From the NCBI RefSeq assembly GCF_014268455.2, contig NZ_CP077085.1, forward strand, positions 4,071,001 through 4,135,000: a stretch of DNA of 64,000 bases, written 5' to 3'. Source of the stretch: Pseudomonas shahriarae. GTDB taxonomy: Bacteria; Pseudomonadota; Gammaproteobacteria; Pseudomonadales; Pseudomonadaceae. Of the stretch, positions 56,330 through 64,000 are shown in pieces. The notes beneath the pieces were generated by a model that did not search any database, was not told where the DNA came from, and was given only the letters and a program-made list of their open reading frames with translations. The stretch's first letter is position 1, and every line of letters begins with the position of its first letter. A program made the translations under genes and the position numbers.

Positions 56330-58251
56330 TACTCCGAATCTGGGCGACCACGCCGGGAAACCGCTTGCGCGAGGAACTCAGCGAACTGGGCGACGGGCAT
56401 CGAGCCCAGGTCAGCACCTTCACGAGTACGCACAGCGACAGTCTGCATCTCGACTTCCCGATCTCCGATAACCAAAAGATAGGGAACCTTGAGCAAAGTA
56501 TGCTCGCGGATTTTAAAGCCGATCTTTTCATTTCTCAAGTCGGACTTGGCACGAAATCCGCTTTCGTTGAGTGTTTTTTCAACTTCAGCAGCAAAATCGG
56601 CCTGTTTATCAGTGATATTCATGATCACTGCCTGAGTCGGAGCCAGCCACGCAGGGAACGCGCCCTCGTAGTGCTCGATCAGGATCCCGACGAACCGTTC
56701 GAATGAGCCGAGGATCGCCCGGTGCAGCATAACCGGGTGTTTACGGCTGTTGTCTTCGGAGACGTATTCGGCTCCCAGACGGATCGGCAGGTTAAAATCG
56801 AGCTGCAAGGTACCACATTGCCAGACACGGCCAAGGCAATCTTTCAGCGAGAACTCGATTTTAGGACCGTAGAAGGCGCCCTCACCCGGCTGCAGATCGT
56901 ACGCAAGGCCCGCACTATCTAGCGCAGCGGCCAGTGCAGCTTCGGCGCGATCCCACAACTCGTCGGAACCGACGCGTTTTTCCGGACGAGTGGACAGCTT
57001 CATTTCGACGTCGGTAAAGCCGAAATCGCGATAAACGTCCATGGTCAGCTTGATGAACGCGGCGGATTCGGCCTGCATCTGCTCTTCGGTGCAGAAGATG
57101 TGGGCGTCGTCCTGAGTGAAACCGCGCACACGCATGATGCCGTGCAGTGCACCCGATGGCTCGTTACGGTGGCACGCACCGAACTCGGCCAGGCGCATCG
57201 GCAGCTCGCGGTAGCTCTTCAAGCCCTGATTGAACACTTGCACGTGGCAAGGGCAGTTCATCGGCTTGATGGCGTAGTCGCGGCTTTCCGACTCGGTGGT
57301 GAACATATTGTCGGCGTAGTTGGCCCAGTGCCCGGATTTCTCCCACAGGCTACGGTCAACCACTTGCGGCGTCTTGATCTCCAGATAGCCGTTTTCACGC
57401 TGCACCTTGCGCATGTACTGCTCAAGCACCTGGTACAGGGTCCAGCCGTTCGGGTGCCAGAACACCATGCCCGGCGCTTCTTCCTGGAGGTGGAACAGGT
57501 TCAGGCGCTTACCGATTTTACGGTGATCGCGCTTCTCGGCTTCTTCGATGCGCTGGATGTAGGCCGCCAGCTGCTTCTTGTCAGCCCAGGCGGTGCCATA
57601 GACCCGCTGCAGTTGCTCGTTTTTCGCATCGCCGCGCCAGTAGGCACCGGACAGCTTGGTCAGCTTGAACGATTTGAGGAAGCGCGTATTCGGCACGTGC
57701 GGGCCACGGCACATGTCGACATATTCTTCGTGGTAATACAGGCCCATGGCCTGTTCGTCCGGCATGTCTTCCACCAGACGTAGCTTGTAGTCCTCACCAC
57801 GGGCAGTGAACACGTCGATCACTTCGGCGCGTGGCGTGACTTTCTTGATGACGTCGTAATCTTTCTCGATCAGCGCGTGCATGCGCGCTTCGATGGCGGC
57901 CATATCGTCCGGCGTAAAAGGACGCTCGTAGGCGATATCGTAATAGAAGCCTTCGTCGATGACCGGGCCGATCACCATCTTCGCGGTGGGGTACAGCTGT
58001 TTGACCGCATGGCCAATCAGGTGCGCGCAAGAGTGGCGAATGATCTCCAGCCCCTCTTGATCCTTGGGCGTGATGATTTGCAGGCTGACGTCGCTGGTGA
58101 TCAGGTCGCTGGCGTCAACCAGCTTGCCGTCGACCTTGCCGGCCACGGTGGCCTTGGCCAGGCCTGCACCAATGGATGCGGCGACCTCGGCTACGGAAAC
58201 CGGATGATCGAATGAACGTTGACTGCCGTCGGGAAGAGTAATAGTTGGCAT
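56329..58251 (-). CDS. thrS: threonine-tRNA ligase
   Basis: A 640-residue class II enzyme. TGS domain 1-62, editing domain with His73 and His77 ([10 protein letters not shown]) and CRGPH, and a catalytic core with zinc ligand Cys in [10 protein letters not shown] plus later His residues, ending in the anticodon-binding domain. The start at 58251 ([11 protein letters not shown]) has AGGAGG five bases upstream; the frame extends to 58284 but those codons are not conserved. Its stop overlaps the infC start region. Confidence 0.98.
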   Translation of the reverse strand: MPTITLPDGSQRSFDHPVSVAEVAASIGAGLAKATVAGKVDGKLVDASDLITSDVSLQIITPKDQEGLEIIRHSCAHLIGHAVKQLYPTAKMVIGPVIDEGFYYDIAYERPFTPDDMAAIEARMHALIEKDYDVIKKVTPRAEVIDVFTARGEDYKLRLVEDMPDEQAMGLYYHEEYVDMCRGPHVPNTRFLKSFKLTKLSGAYWRGDAKNEQLQRVYGTAWADKKQLAAYIQRIEEAEKRDHRKIGKRLNLFHLQEEAPGMVFWHPNGWTLYQVLEQYMRKVQRENGYLEIKTPQVVDRSLWEKSGHWANYADNMFTTESESRDYAIKPMNCPCHVQVFNQGLKSYRELPMRLAEFGACHRNEPSGALHGIMRVRGFTQDDAHIFCTEEQMQAESAAFIKLTMDVYRDFGFTDVEMKLSTRPEKRVGSDELWDRAEAALAAALDSAGLAYDLQPGEGAFYGPKIEFSLKDCLGRVWQCGTLQLDFNLPIRLGAEYVSEDNSRKHPVMLHRAILGSFERFVGILIEHYEGAFPAWLAPTQAVIMNITDKQADFAAEVEKTLNESGFRAKSDLRNEKIGFKIREHTLLKVPYLLVIGDREVEMQTVAVRTREGADLGSMPVAQFAEFLAQAVSRRGRPDSE

Positions 58252-58600
58252 GGCGCCTCCTCTCCTAGTGGTGACCCCTACCAAAGGTCACGTGGGTTGG
58301 GATGAGCCAGTACAAGATCCAACACCAGGCCGTTCATTGCTGAACGCCTGCCTTACAGCGGCAGGAGCCTTTCGGCCAACCGATAATCGAACCAGAGTGA
58401 CTGGAGTTAAACAAAAAAACCCGGCACGAAAAAAGCCAGGTCGCTGATGCTAGCACAGATGAACGGTCATAGCGCCGCCCCACCACCGCGCAAAGGCAAA
58501 CTCCAGGCTTTTACAGGCAAAAGTGAACTTGGGCTGTACGTCAGGCCTCAAACACACTGAAAATCGCCGTCCGTCATCTCGACTCAAGGAGCATCTAACC
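58252..58600. other. thrS leader region
   Basis: About 350 bases between divergent genes. On the minus strand it holds an intrinsic terminator (58413-58440) and a hairpin CCTGCC/GGCAGG (58347-58365), both upstream of thrS. The terminator has no minus-strand gene before it within the window, so it may act as an attenuator or end a small leader RNA. No tRNA or protein gene is supported. Confidence 0.45.
58413..58440 (-). terminator. terminator or attenuator in thrS leader
   Basis: Minus strand: CCTGGC, 9-base T-rich loop, GCCGGG, then TTTTTTT. The stem is 6 bp with one wobble pair. It lies about 160 bp before the thrS start. Confidence 0.5.
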
Positions 58601-58912
58601 ATGCGCAGCACCTCGATCTTCGCCCTTGCCGCTTCCCTGGCCCTGTTCTCCATTGGCGCTCAAGCCGCCGCCCCGTCCAACTGGCCTGCAGGCGCCCGGG
58701 ATAGCTTTGTCCAGGACTGCAGCGCCGCCGCCAGCCAGAACGTTGATGCCAAAACCGCCAAAGCCCATTGCGAATGTGGCGCGGATAAAATCAACGCTGA
58801 ATTGAGCACTGCGGAAATCAAGGAACTGATGACCAACCAGAACGCCAGCGCGGAGCTGAAAAACAAAGCCGTCGCAGCTATTTCGTCCTGCAAGGTCGTG
58901 AAGAAAAAGTAA
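58601..58912 (+). CDS. small secreted protein with four cysteines
   Basis: A 103-residue precursor with signal peptide (IGAQAAA). The mature part is helical with Cys in VQDCSAAA, AHCECGA and ISSCKVV, and ends KVVKKK. The start at 58601 has AAGGAG nine bases upstream; the open frame runs further 5' but without signal. Similar small periplasmic Cys proteins are widespread in Pseudomonas, with unknown function. It diverges from thrS. Confidence 0.8.
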   Translation: MRSTSIFALAASLALFSIGAQAAAPSNWPAGARDSFVQDCSAAASQNVDAKTAKAHCECGADKINAELSTAEIKELMTNQNASAELKNKAVAAISSCKVVKKK

Positions 58913-59023
58913 GCGTGGCGAGAAATCAGACCGAAAAAACGGCCTGAAAACCCACTGAAAACTGCTATTTCTCACAATTTACATTGCTTTTACGGCTTTT
59001 TTTACTAGCTGATATTTCTCGCT

Positions 59024-59045
59024 AAAGCCCCGTAAACCGGGGCTT
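59024..59045. terminator. hairpin between small secreted protein gene and csp
   Basis: AAGCCCCG, 5-base loop, CGGGGCTT. No T-tract follows, but it may end the transcript of the gene at 58601 or belong to the csp leader. Confidence 0.4.
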
Positions 59046-59201
59046 ACAGCCATCCAGGGCACTGAAGAAAACGCGTTTGATTGGCAAACAGTGCCTTGGG
59101 GGGGCTCCCAAGCCGGACATTTCGACTATGATAGCCCAGTGTGCCCAGTTGGCCTGAGCAGCACAGTACTACTGAAAATATATGTTTCTTGGAGATACAC
59201 C

Positions 59202-59414
59202 ATGTCTAATCGCCAAACCGGCACCGTTAAATGGTTCAACGATGAAAAAGGCTTCGGCTTCATCACTCCTCAAGGTGGCGGTGACGACCTGTTCGTACAC
59301 TTCAAAGCTATCGAAAGCGACGGTTTCAAAAGCCTGAAAGAAGGCCAAACCGTTTCCTTCGTGGCTGAGAAAGGCCAAAAGGGTATGCAAGCTGCACAGG
59401 TTCGCGCAGAGTAA
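59202..59414 (+). CDS. cold-shock protein (CspA family)
   Basis: A 70-residue OB-fold RNA chaperone: [20 protein letters not shown] with RNP1 KGFGFI and RNP2 LFVHF, ending [10 protein letters not shown]. Ribosome site TTGGAGA. The upstream 150 bases contain no gene and probably form the long structured 5' leader typical of csp mRNAs. A strong intrinsic terminator follows 15 bases downstream. Confidence 0.96.
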   Translation: MSNRQTGTVKWFNDEKGFGFITPQGGGDDLFVHFKAIESDGFKSLKEGQTVSFVAEKGQKGMQAAQVRAE

Positions 59415-59429
59415 TCTCTACGCCGATCT

Positions 59430-59460
59430 AAAAAACCCCGTCCATGTGACGGGGTTTTTT
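59430..59460 (+). terminator. intrinsic terminator of csp gene
   Basis: AAAAAACCCCGTC, 5-base loop, GACGGGGTTTTTT: a near-perfect bidirectional terminator between the csp gene and the convergent I78-type gene. Confidence 0.92.
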
Positions 59461-59486
59461 ATGGGTGACACAAAAGTGTTGTGTTA

Positions 59487-59807
59487 TCAGCCGCAGTTGA
59501 CGCGGGTGATCACTAGATTGTCATCGGTGTTGAGGTTCAGGCGATCGGAACGGTATTCGAGGGTGATCATGTCGTTGGGCTTGAGAATACGGGCATTCTG
59601 CGCACCGGCACGGGTACGGGCCTGCTCCAGCAATTGCGGCGAGGCCTTCTGGCCGATGGCGAACTGCGCAGCCTGCGATTCACAGCGCGTGTGAACAGGC
59701 TCAGCCGCGGCCGTGTCTTTGGCCGGCTCGGAGGTACCCGAAGTACTGCAACCCGCGAGGACGGCTGCCGCCAACAAGGTACCGAATGATGCGAGCTTCC
59801 AAGGCAT
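59487..59807 (-). CDS. lipoprotein with peptidase inhibitor I78 domain
   Basis: A 106-residue precursor from the ATG at 59807 (GGAGG upstream), with lipobox LAGC (Cys20). The mature domain reads CESQAAQFAIGQKASPQLLE, ARTRAGAQNARILKPNDMIT, LEYRSDRLNLNTDDNLVITR, VNCG, the I78 inhibitor pattern with a Cys at each end. Founding members inhibit serine elastases. A role against secreted or environmental proteases in the periplasm is plausible. It converges with the csp gene. Confidence 0.85.
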   Translation of the reverse strand: MPWKLASFGTLLAAAVLAGCSTSGTSEPAKDTAAAEPVHTRCESQAAQFAIGQKASPQLLEQARTRAGAQNARILKPNDMITLEYRSDRLNLNTDDNLVITRVNCG

Positions 59808-59954
59808 GAAGCCTCCTTTAAGAAAAATGGACAGAGATCGTGCGACCGTGATTTGGCCAATTGGTTTCAGAATTGTCACAATTGGCTGTAGGCGAGTCTG
59901 CCTGACTCTACGCCATGGCTTGATGAATCAATCGTCACCAGATATGAATAAATC

Positions 59955-60260
59955 TCAGTAGATGTCGATGTAGTCAAACGGCGGCTTTGGCCAGTTCTGC
60001 TTCAGCGCATTGAAAATCTGCATCACCCACACCTCATCACTGGCCGCCACCTTGCCGACATAGCCAGACCCAGCTGCCCAGGTCTCCAGGCGAAACAACA
60101 ACCCATCAATCTGCATCCCTCCCACCACACAGGAAGAGATATAGGCGATACCGGCCTTGGTAACCCGTAGCTGGGTGTGCTGATCGTCGCTGGCACTGGC
60201 AATCATTTGGCGAACAGCCTCCAATGTGAGGCTCTTGGGGTTGGTCAAGTCGATGTGCAC
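59955..60260 (-). CDS. conserved hypothetical protein
   Basis: A 101-residue cytosolic protein: HIDLTNPKSLTLEAVRQMIA, LRVTKAGIAYISSCVVGGMQ, VGKVAASDEVWVMQIFNALK. It looks like a conserved single-domain pseudomonad protein without known function. Compact, with no signal peptide. It is monocistronic. Confidence 0.7.
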   Translation of the reverse strand: MHIDLTNPKSLTLEAVRQMIASASDDQHTQLRVTKAGIAYISSCVVGGMQIDGLLFRLETWAAGSGYVGKVAASDEVWVMQIFNALKQNWPKPPFDYIDIY

Positions 60261-60395
60261 GTGGCGTGTCCTGGTAATTAAACAGGGGGCCAGTGTCGCA
60301 CAGCGTCCCCCTCATGCCTAAGTAGCAGTGCCAAACGCAGCGCAAAATGGTTAACTCTGCAGGCCTGTCCAGCCTTTGCGAGCCGCGAGAACCCG

Positions 60396-60608
60396 ATGAC
60401 CATCGTTACCATCAATGCCGACATCAAAGCCAAGTGGCCCCAAGGGCAAAGCTCCTACAGCCCGGGCAGCCCGGAAGAGTTGGCGATCATCGGCATCGAC
60501 CTGCTGGTCAAGGAGCTGGGCACCCAGGCAGCGCAGGCCTTTATCGGCCAGATATTCGAGAAATACCCGGCCGACCATATGGGGGTCGAAGACCCTCTGC
60601 GCGAATAG
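60396..60608 (+). CDS. small hypothetical protein
   Basis: A 70-residue product: MTIVTINADIKAKWPQGQSS, IGIDLLVKELGTQAAQAFIG, QIFEKYPADHMG. No motif known to me. The frame is well bounded and its codon use matches the surroundings; a clear ribosome site is lacking. Convergent with the nucleoside hydrolase gene. Confidence 0.55.
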   Translation: MTIVTINADIKAKWPQGQSSYSPGSPEELAIIGIDLLVKELGTQAAQAFIGQIFEKYPADHMGVEDPLRE

Positions 60609-60611
60609 TTA

Positions 60612-60633
60612 CCGGTCGACGAGCGCCGACCGG
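60612..60633. terminator. hairpin between convergent genes
   Basis: CCGGTCG, 8-base loop, CGACCGG, between the small plus-strand gene and the end of the ribose/nucleoside operon. No T-tract on either side. Confidence 0.4.
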
Positions 60634-60641
60634 CAGGCAGC

Positions 60642-61670
60642 TTACTTCAGGCGCGCAAGGCGCTCGGTGAGCAAGTCGAAAAACCCCTGGGCGTCGCCGT
60701 TTTCCACCCAAAACACGTTTTTATCGTGCTTGAGGCCATCGTACCAATCGACGATGGTCTGGCCGAACGTCGGGCCTTCGCGGCTATCGACCACCATGTT
60801 GGCCTGGCGTCCGGTGAACAGCTCGGGCTTGAGCAGATAGCCGATCACGGTGGCGTCATGCACCGGGCCACCCGTCATACCGTAGTGCTCCATATCCCCT
60901 TTGACGTATTCGTTGAGAATACTGCCCACTATCTTGCTGGCGTTGTTGTTCAAGTCGGCGATCTGCTTCAGGCGCGCTTCGCTGGTGAGGATCTTGTGGG
61001 TCACGTCCAGCGGCAGGTAAGTCAGCTTGACGCCACTTTTGAGGACGATTTCAGCAGCCACCGGATCGGCAAACAGGTTGAACTCGGCCACCGGCGTAAT
61101 GTTGCCGCCGTTGAAGTGCGCGCCGCCCATGACCACCACTTCCTTGATGCCCTGGGTGATTTCCGGTGCCTGGGTCAACGCCAGGGCCAGGTTGGTTTGT
61201 GGGCCTAGCATGGCAATGGTGATGCTATGGGGCTTGGCGGTGCTCAGGGTCTTGATCAGGTAGTCGACCGCATTGCCTTCGGCCAGGCCTTTTTTCGGCT
61301 CGTGCACGGTGACACCGGAAATACCTTCCTTGCCATGGATATTCTCGGCATAAATCGGCGTGCGCAGCAGCGGCTGTGGCGCGCCGGCATACACCGGAAT
61401 CTCTTCACGCCCTGCCCACTCACGGGCCAACCGTGCGTTGCGCGAGGTCTTGTCCAGCCGCACGTTGCCGGCCACGGTGGTCAACGCCCGGATATTCAGC
61501 TCCTGCGGGGACGCCATCGCAAACAGCAGCGCGACCACATCGTCAGCGCCCGGGTCGGTATCAATGATCAGGTCGATTTTTTCCGCCGCCTGGGCGCTTG
61601 CAGCAGTTAGCACGGACAAAAGCAGCACACTCCGAAACAGGTGTCGCAGGGTTGGGGTTCTACGTTGCAT
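60642..61670 (-). CDS. secreted nucleoside hydrolase
   Basis: A 342-residue IunH-type enzyme that splits ribonucleosides into base and ribose. A signal peptide (ASAQA-AEK) sends it to the periplasm. The metal-binding motif IIDTDPGADDVVALL (Asp37, Asp39, Asp43, Asp44) and the C-terminal His in MTGGPVHDATVIGYL are present. It is the last gene of rbsR-rbsK-rbsD-nucleoside hydrolase and would supply ribose outside the cell for uptake and phosphorylation. Ribosome site AAGGAG. Confidence 0.9.
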   Translation of the reverse strand: MQRRTPTLRHLFRSVLLLSVLTAASAQAAEKIDLIIDTDPGADDVVALLFAMASPQELNIRALTTVAGNVRLDKTSRNARLAREWAGREEIPVYAGAPQPLLRTPIYAENIHGKEGISGVTVHEPKKGLAEGNAVDYLIKTLSTAKPHSITIAMLGPQTNLALALTQAPEITQGIKEVVVMGGAHFNGGNITPVAEFNLFADPVAAEIVLKSGVKLTYLPLDVTHKILTSEARLKQIADLNNNASKIVGSILNEYVKGDMEHYGMTGGPVHDATVIGYLLKPELFTGRQANMVVDSREGPTFGQTIVDWYDGLKHDKNVFWVENGDAQGFFDLLTERLARLK

Positions 61671-61698
61671 GACGCACTCCTTGTCATTGTGGGAAACG

Positions 61699-62100
61699 CT
61701 AGAAAGTCACGCCAGACACCAGCGCGATATTACAGTAGGGCTGGCACTCGCCTGTGCGCACCACCGCGCGCGCCTTGTGGCTGAGCAGCTTGAACGCGTC
61801 ATGACTCAGCAAGCGACGCTCGCCCAGTTCGCCCTGGTACAGGGCATTGAGGTCAGCCAGCGCCGGTGGCTGCTTGTGCAAGAGTTCCTCGGCCAGTACG
61901 TGGCTTTCCACCTGCATCTCGCTGAGCACCACGCGCAAGGTGCTGATGAAGTCAGGAATACCCTGGGTCAGCGCCAGGTCGATCAACTCCACACCCGGCG
62001 GCACTGGCAGGCCGGCATCGCCGATCACCAGGATGTCGCCATGACCAAGGGAGGCGATCAGCCGCGACAGGGCAATATTGAGCAATGGGGTCTTTTTCAT
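61699..62100 (-). CDS. rbsD: D-ribose pyranase
   Basis: A 133-residue mutarotase that interconverts pyranose and furanose forms of ribose for ribokinase. Catalytic His20 in [21 protein letters not shown]-terminal [17 protein letters not shown]. It overlaps rbsK by 4 bp (ATGA), so the two are co-translated. Confidence 0.95.
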   Translation of the reverse strand: MKKTPLLNIALSRLIASLGHGDILVIGDAGLPVPPGVELIDLALTQGIPDFISTLRVVLSEMQVESHVLAEELLHKQPPALADLNALYQGELGERRLLSHDAFKLLSHKARAVVRTGECQPYCNIALVSGVTF

Positions 62101-63014
62101 GGGCGAACAAAGCCTTGGACGTCATGCAGCGTAGGAATAGAGGGTTGGGCTCCGGCGCGGGTGACCGACAGGGCCGCCGCGACCTGGCCAAACCGGATGG
62201 CCTCGGCCTCGCTCTGGCCGCTGGCCAGCGCTGCCGCAAAGCCACCGACAAAGGTGTCGCCTGCCGCCGTGGTATCCACGGCCTGCACTTTGGGCGCCAA
62301 CAGGTGCTCGAACCCTTGACCATCGGCGAACAGCGCCCCCTGCGAACCCAGGGTCACGATGACCTTGCCCGCCCCGGCTTTGAGCAGATGGGTCGCCGCA
62401 ACCTTGGCGGAGTCCAGGGAATCGACCGGCACCCCGCTCAAGGCCGATGCTTCACTTTCGTTGGGGATCAGGTAGTCAATGCAGGCGTACCAGTCTGCCG
62501 GCAGCGGGCCGCTGGCGGGCGCCGGGTTGAGGATCACCGTCTTGCCCAACTCACGGCCACGCTTGAGGGCATACCCCACGGTGTCCATGGGCACTTCGAG
62601 CTGGCAGACAATCACCTCGGCCGCCTGCAGCACGGCGTCGAACGCCAACAGCGACGCGGGGGTCAGTTGGCCGTTGCTGCCGGCCACAATCACGATCGCA
62701 TTCTGACTGCTGTCATCCACCACAATCAGCGCGACACCACTGGAACCCGGCACCTCACTGACGGCCTGACAGTCGATCCCTTCCACCAGCAATGCATCGC
62801 GCAATTGAGCGCCGTAGGCATCGCTGCCTATGCAGCCGATCATCGCAACCTCAGCCCCCAGGCGCGCCGCAGCGACCGCCTGATTGGCGCCCTTGCCGCC
62901 CGGGACAGTGGCAAACGACTGGCCAACCAGGGTCTCACCGCCGCGAGGCAGCCGGCTGGCCCGGGTCACCAGGTCCATGTTTAAACTGCCTACTACCACT
63001 ACTGTTGCTGGCAT
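62097..63014 (-). CDS. rbsK: ribokinase
   Basis: A 305-residue PfkB-family kinase that makes ribose 5-phosphate. [20 protein letters not shown] and [20 protein letters not shown] near the N-terminus bind ribose; the anion hole and catalytic base Asp253 are in [18 protein letters not shown]. It follows the LacI-type regulator by 22 bp and overlaps rbsD. Confidence 0.96.
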   Translation of the reverse strand: MPATVVVVGSLNMDLVTRASRLPRGGETLVGQSFATVPGGKGANQAVAAARLGAEVAMIGCIGSDAYGAQLRDALLVEGIDCQAVSEVPGSSGVALIVVDDSSQNAIVIVAGSNGQLTPASLLAFDAVLQAAEVIVCQLEVPMDTVGYALKRGRELGKTVILNPAPASGPLPADWYACIDYLIPNESEASALSGVPVDSLDSAKVAATHLLKAGAGKVIVTLGSQGALFADGQGFEHLLAPKVQAVDTTAAGDTFVGGFAAALASGQSEAEAIRFGQVAAALSVTRAGAQPSIPTLHDVQGFVRP

Positions 63015-63036
63015 ACGTCAATACTCATCAATTCGT

Positions 63037-64000
63037 TCAGCGGTTTGAGGCAAACACAGCAGCCAACGGCGCCGTTGACTCACGCAAGACAATGCTCGGC
63101 GTGACAATGCGCTGGTCAACCGGCAATTGCGGTGTCGCAATCCGTCGCAGTAACAACTCCGCCGCCGTTTCCCCCAATTGCAGGATCGACTGACCCACAG
63201 TGGTCAACGCGGGGTACACATAGCGGCTCATTTGAATGTCATCAAAACCAATCACCGACAGCTCGTCGGGTACCCGCAGGTTGCGCTCGGCGGCCGCCCG
63301 CAATACGCCGAAACCGATCATGTCGTTGCCGGCAAATATCGCGCTGGGCGGGTTGTCTGCCAGCAACTGCACCGCCGCCCCATAGCCACCGGTGCTGGTG
63401 AAATCGCTTTCCAGCACGCGACTGGCGGGCACCGCGATCCCGGCCTCCTGCAACGCACGCTGGTAGCCGGCCAGGCGCATCTGCGCCACACGGGTATGGG
63501 CGGGCCCGCCAATACAGGCGATATCCCGGTGCCCCAGCGCCACTAAATGCCGGGTCGCCAGGTAGGCGCCCTGCTCGTGGTCAATGCGCACCAGGTCCAC
63601 ATCCACGCCTTCCAGGCCCCGGTCGACAATGACCATGGGCGTGCGCACGCCTTTCAAGCCAGCGGCCAGGCCATCGTCATCACCACCGACGGAGGTGACG
63701 ATCAAGCCGTCGACACGCTTCTCCAGCAACACCCGCAAATAGTTGCGCTGTTTCTCGGCGTTATCGTCGGAATTGCACAGGATCACGCAGTAGCCATTGC
63801 GCTCGCAGTAATCCTCGATGCCCCTGGCCAGCTCCGCGAAATACGGGTTGAGGCTGTTGGGCACCAGCAGGCCGATGGTCGCCGTGGTCTTGGCCTTCAG
63901 CGAACGGGCGACCGCGCTGGGCACATAGTCCAACTGCTTGATCGCGGCTTCGACCTTGAGTCGCACGGGCTCGCTGACCGGGCGTGTCCTGTTCACCACA
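63037..64000 (-). CDS. rbsR: LacI-family ribose operon regulator (N-terminus outside window)
   Basis: At least 320 residues, open to the window edge; only the end of the DNA-binding headpiece is included (VVNRTRPVSEPVRLKVEAAI, then LDYVPSAVARSLKAKTTATI with the hinge). The effector domain follows: GLLVPNSLNPYFAELARGIE, DGLIVTSVGG, GHRDIACIGGPAH, VIGFDDIQMSRYVYPALTTV. Its place directly before rbsK supports ribose control. Confidence 0.9.
   Translation of the reverse strand, partial: VVNRTRPVSEPVRLKVEAAIKQLDYVPSAVARSLKAKTTATIGLLVPNSLNPYFAELARGIEDYCERNGYCVILCNSDDNAEKQRNYLRVLLEKRVDGLIVTSVGGDDDGLAAGLKGVRTPMVIVDRGLEGVDVDLVRIDHEQGAYLATRHLVALGHRDIACIGGPAHTRVAQMRLAGYQRALQEAGIAVPASRVLESDFTSTGGYGAAVQLLADNPPSAIFAGNDMIGFGVLRAAAERNLRVPDELSVIGFDDIQMSRYVYPALTTVGQSILQLGETAAELLLRRIATPQLPVDQRIVTPSIVLRESTAPLAAVFASNR

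Overview
The window reads as a chromosomal segment of a Pseudomonas of the fluorescens group. The thrS-infC-rpmI-rplT-pheS-pheT-ihfA-merR block, the rbsR-rbsK-rbsD-nucleoside hydrolase block and the general protein style are pseudomonad. Codon use is GC-rich, except in accessory patches near 5,170-6,500, 18,340-18,990, 44,300-46,700 and 49,130-49,530. All calls come from reading the sequence and from family knowledge; no database search was run.

Layout. 1-4,612 (minus): a tripartite RND efflux operon (lipoprotein adaptor, inner-membrane pump, outer-membrane factor cut by the window edge). 5,080-13,450: an accessory stretch with an orphan SUKH-type immunity protein, two uncharacterised proteins, an intact IS1182-type element sitting inside a palindromic intergenic repeat, and a tight three-gene operon (solenoid protein, PcfJ-like protein, DUF1266 protein) of unknown function. 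13,690-16,809: periplasmic hydroxyisourate hydrolase and an HbpS/GlcG-like protein, divergent from a two-component system. The layout matches enteric hiuH-hprRS, and the shared promoter holds a near-perfect HprR/CusR-type operator. 17,100-19,400: MepB-like and DUF1543 proteins, an IS66 remnant and more repeats.

19,404-32,700: two-partner-secretion region. A 5'-truncated CdiA-like exoprotein with an alpha/beta-hydrolase-like C-terminus is followed by three small lipoprotein genes that could be its immunity set. Divergently there is an intact TpsB transporter and a complete, toxin-less TpsA with its own 3' hairpin. 33,219-46,676: a BvgS-type hybrid kinase, a REC-EAL phosphodiesterase-like regulator and a LuxR-type regulator (the Roc/Sad and Rcs/Pvr arrangement) directly beside a nine-gene chaperone/usher fimbrial operon. 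A motif TAGGAAATTTCC occurs in both relevant promoters and resembles BvgA half-sites.

46,800-50,880: the collapsed remains of a prophage beside tRNA-Pro(GGG): tail-fibre assembly, SRAP, DNA adenine methylase, endolysin, Rz/Rz1 and integrase fragments, with a few small lipoprotein genes. One of these lipoprotein-region genes is frameshifted at a GGCA tetranucleotide repeat in its signal-peptide region. 50,964-58,251 is core translation machinery plus IHF-alpha. 58,600-60,610 holds small genes (secreted 4-Cys protein, cold-shock protein, I78 inhibitor, two conserved hypotheticals). 60,642-64,000 is ribose/nucleoside catabolism, with the LacI-type regulator cut by the window end.
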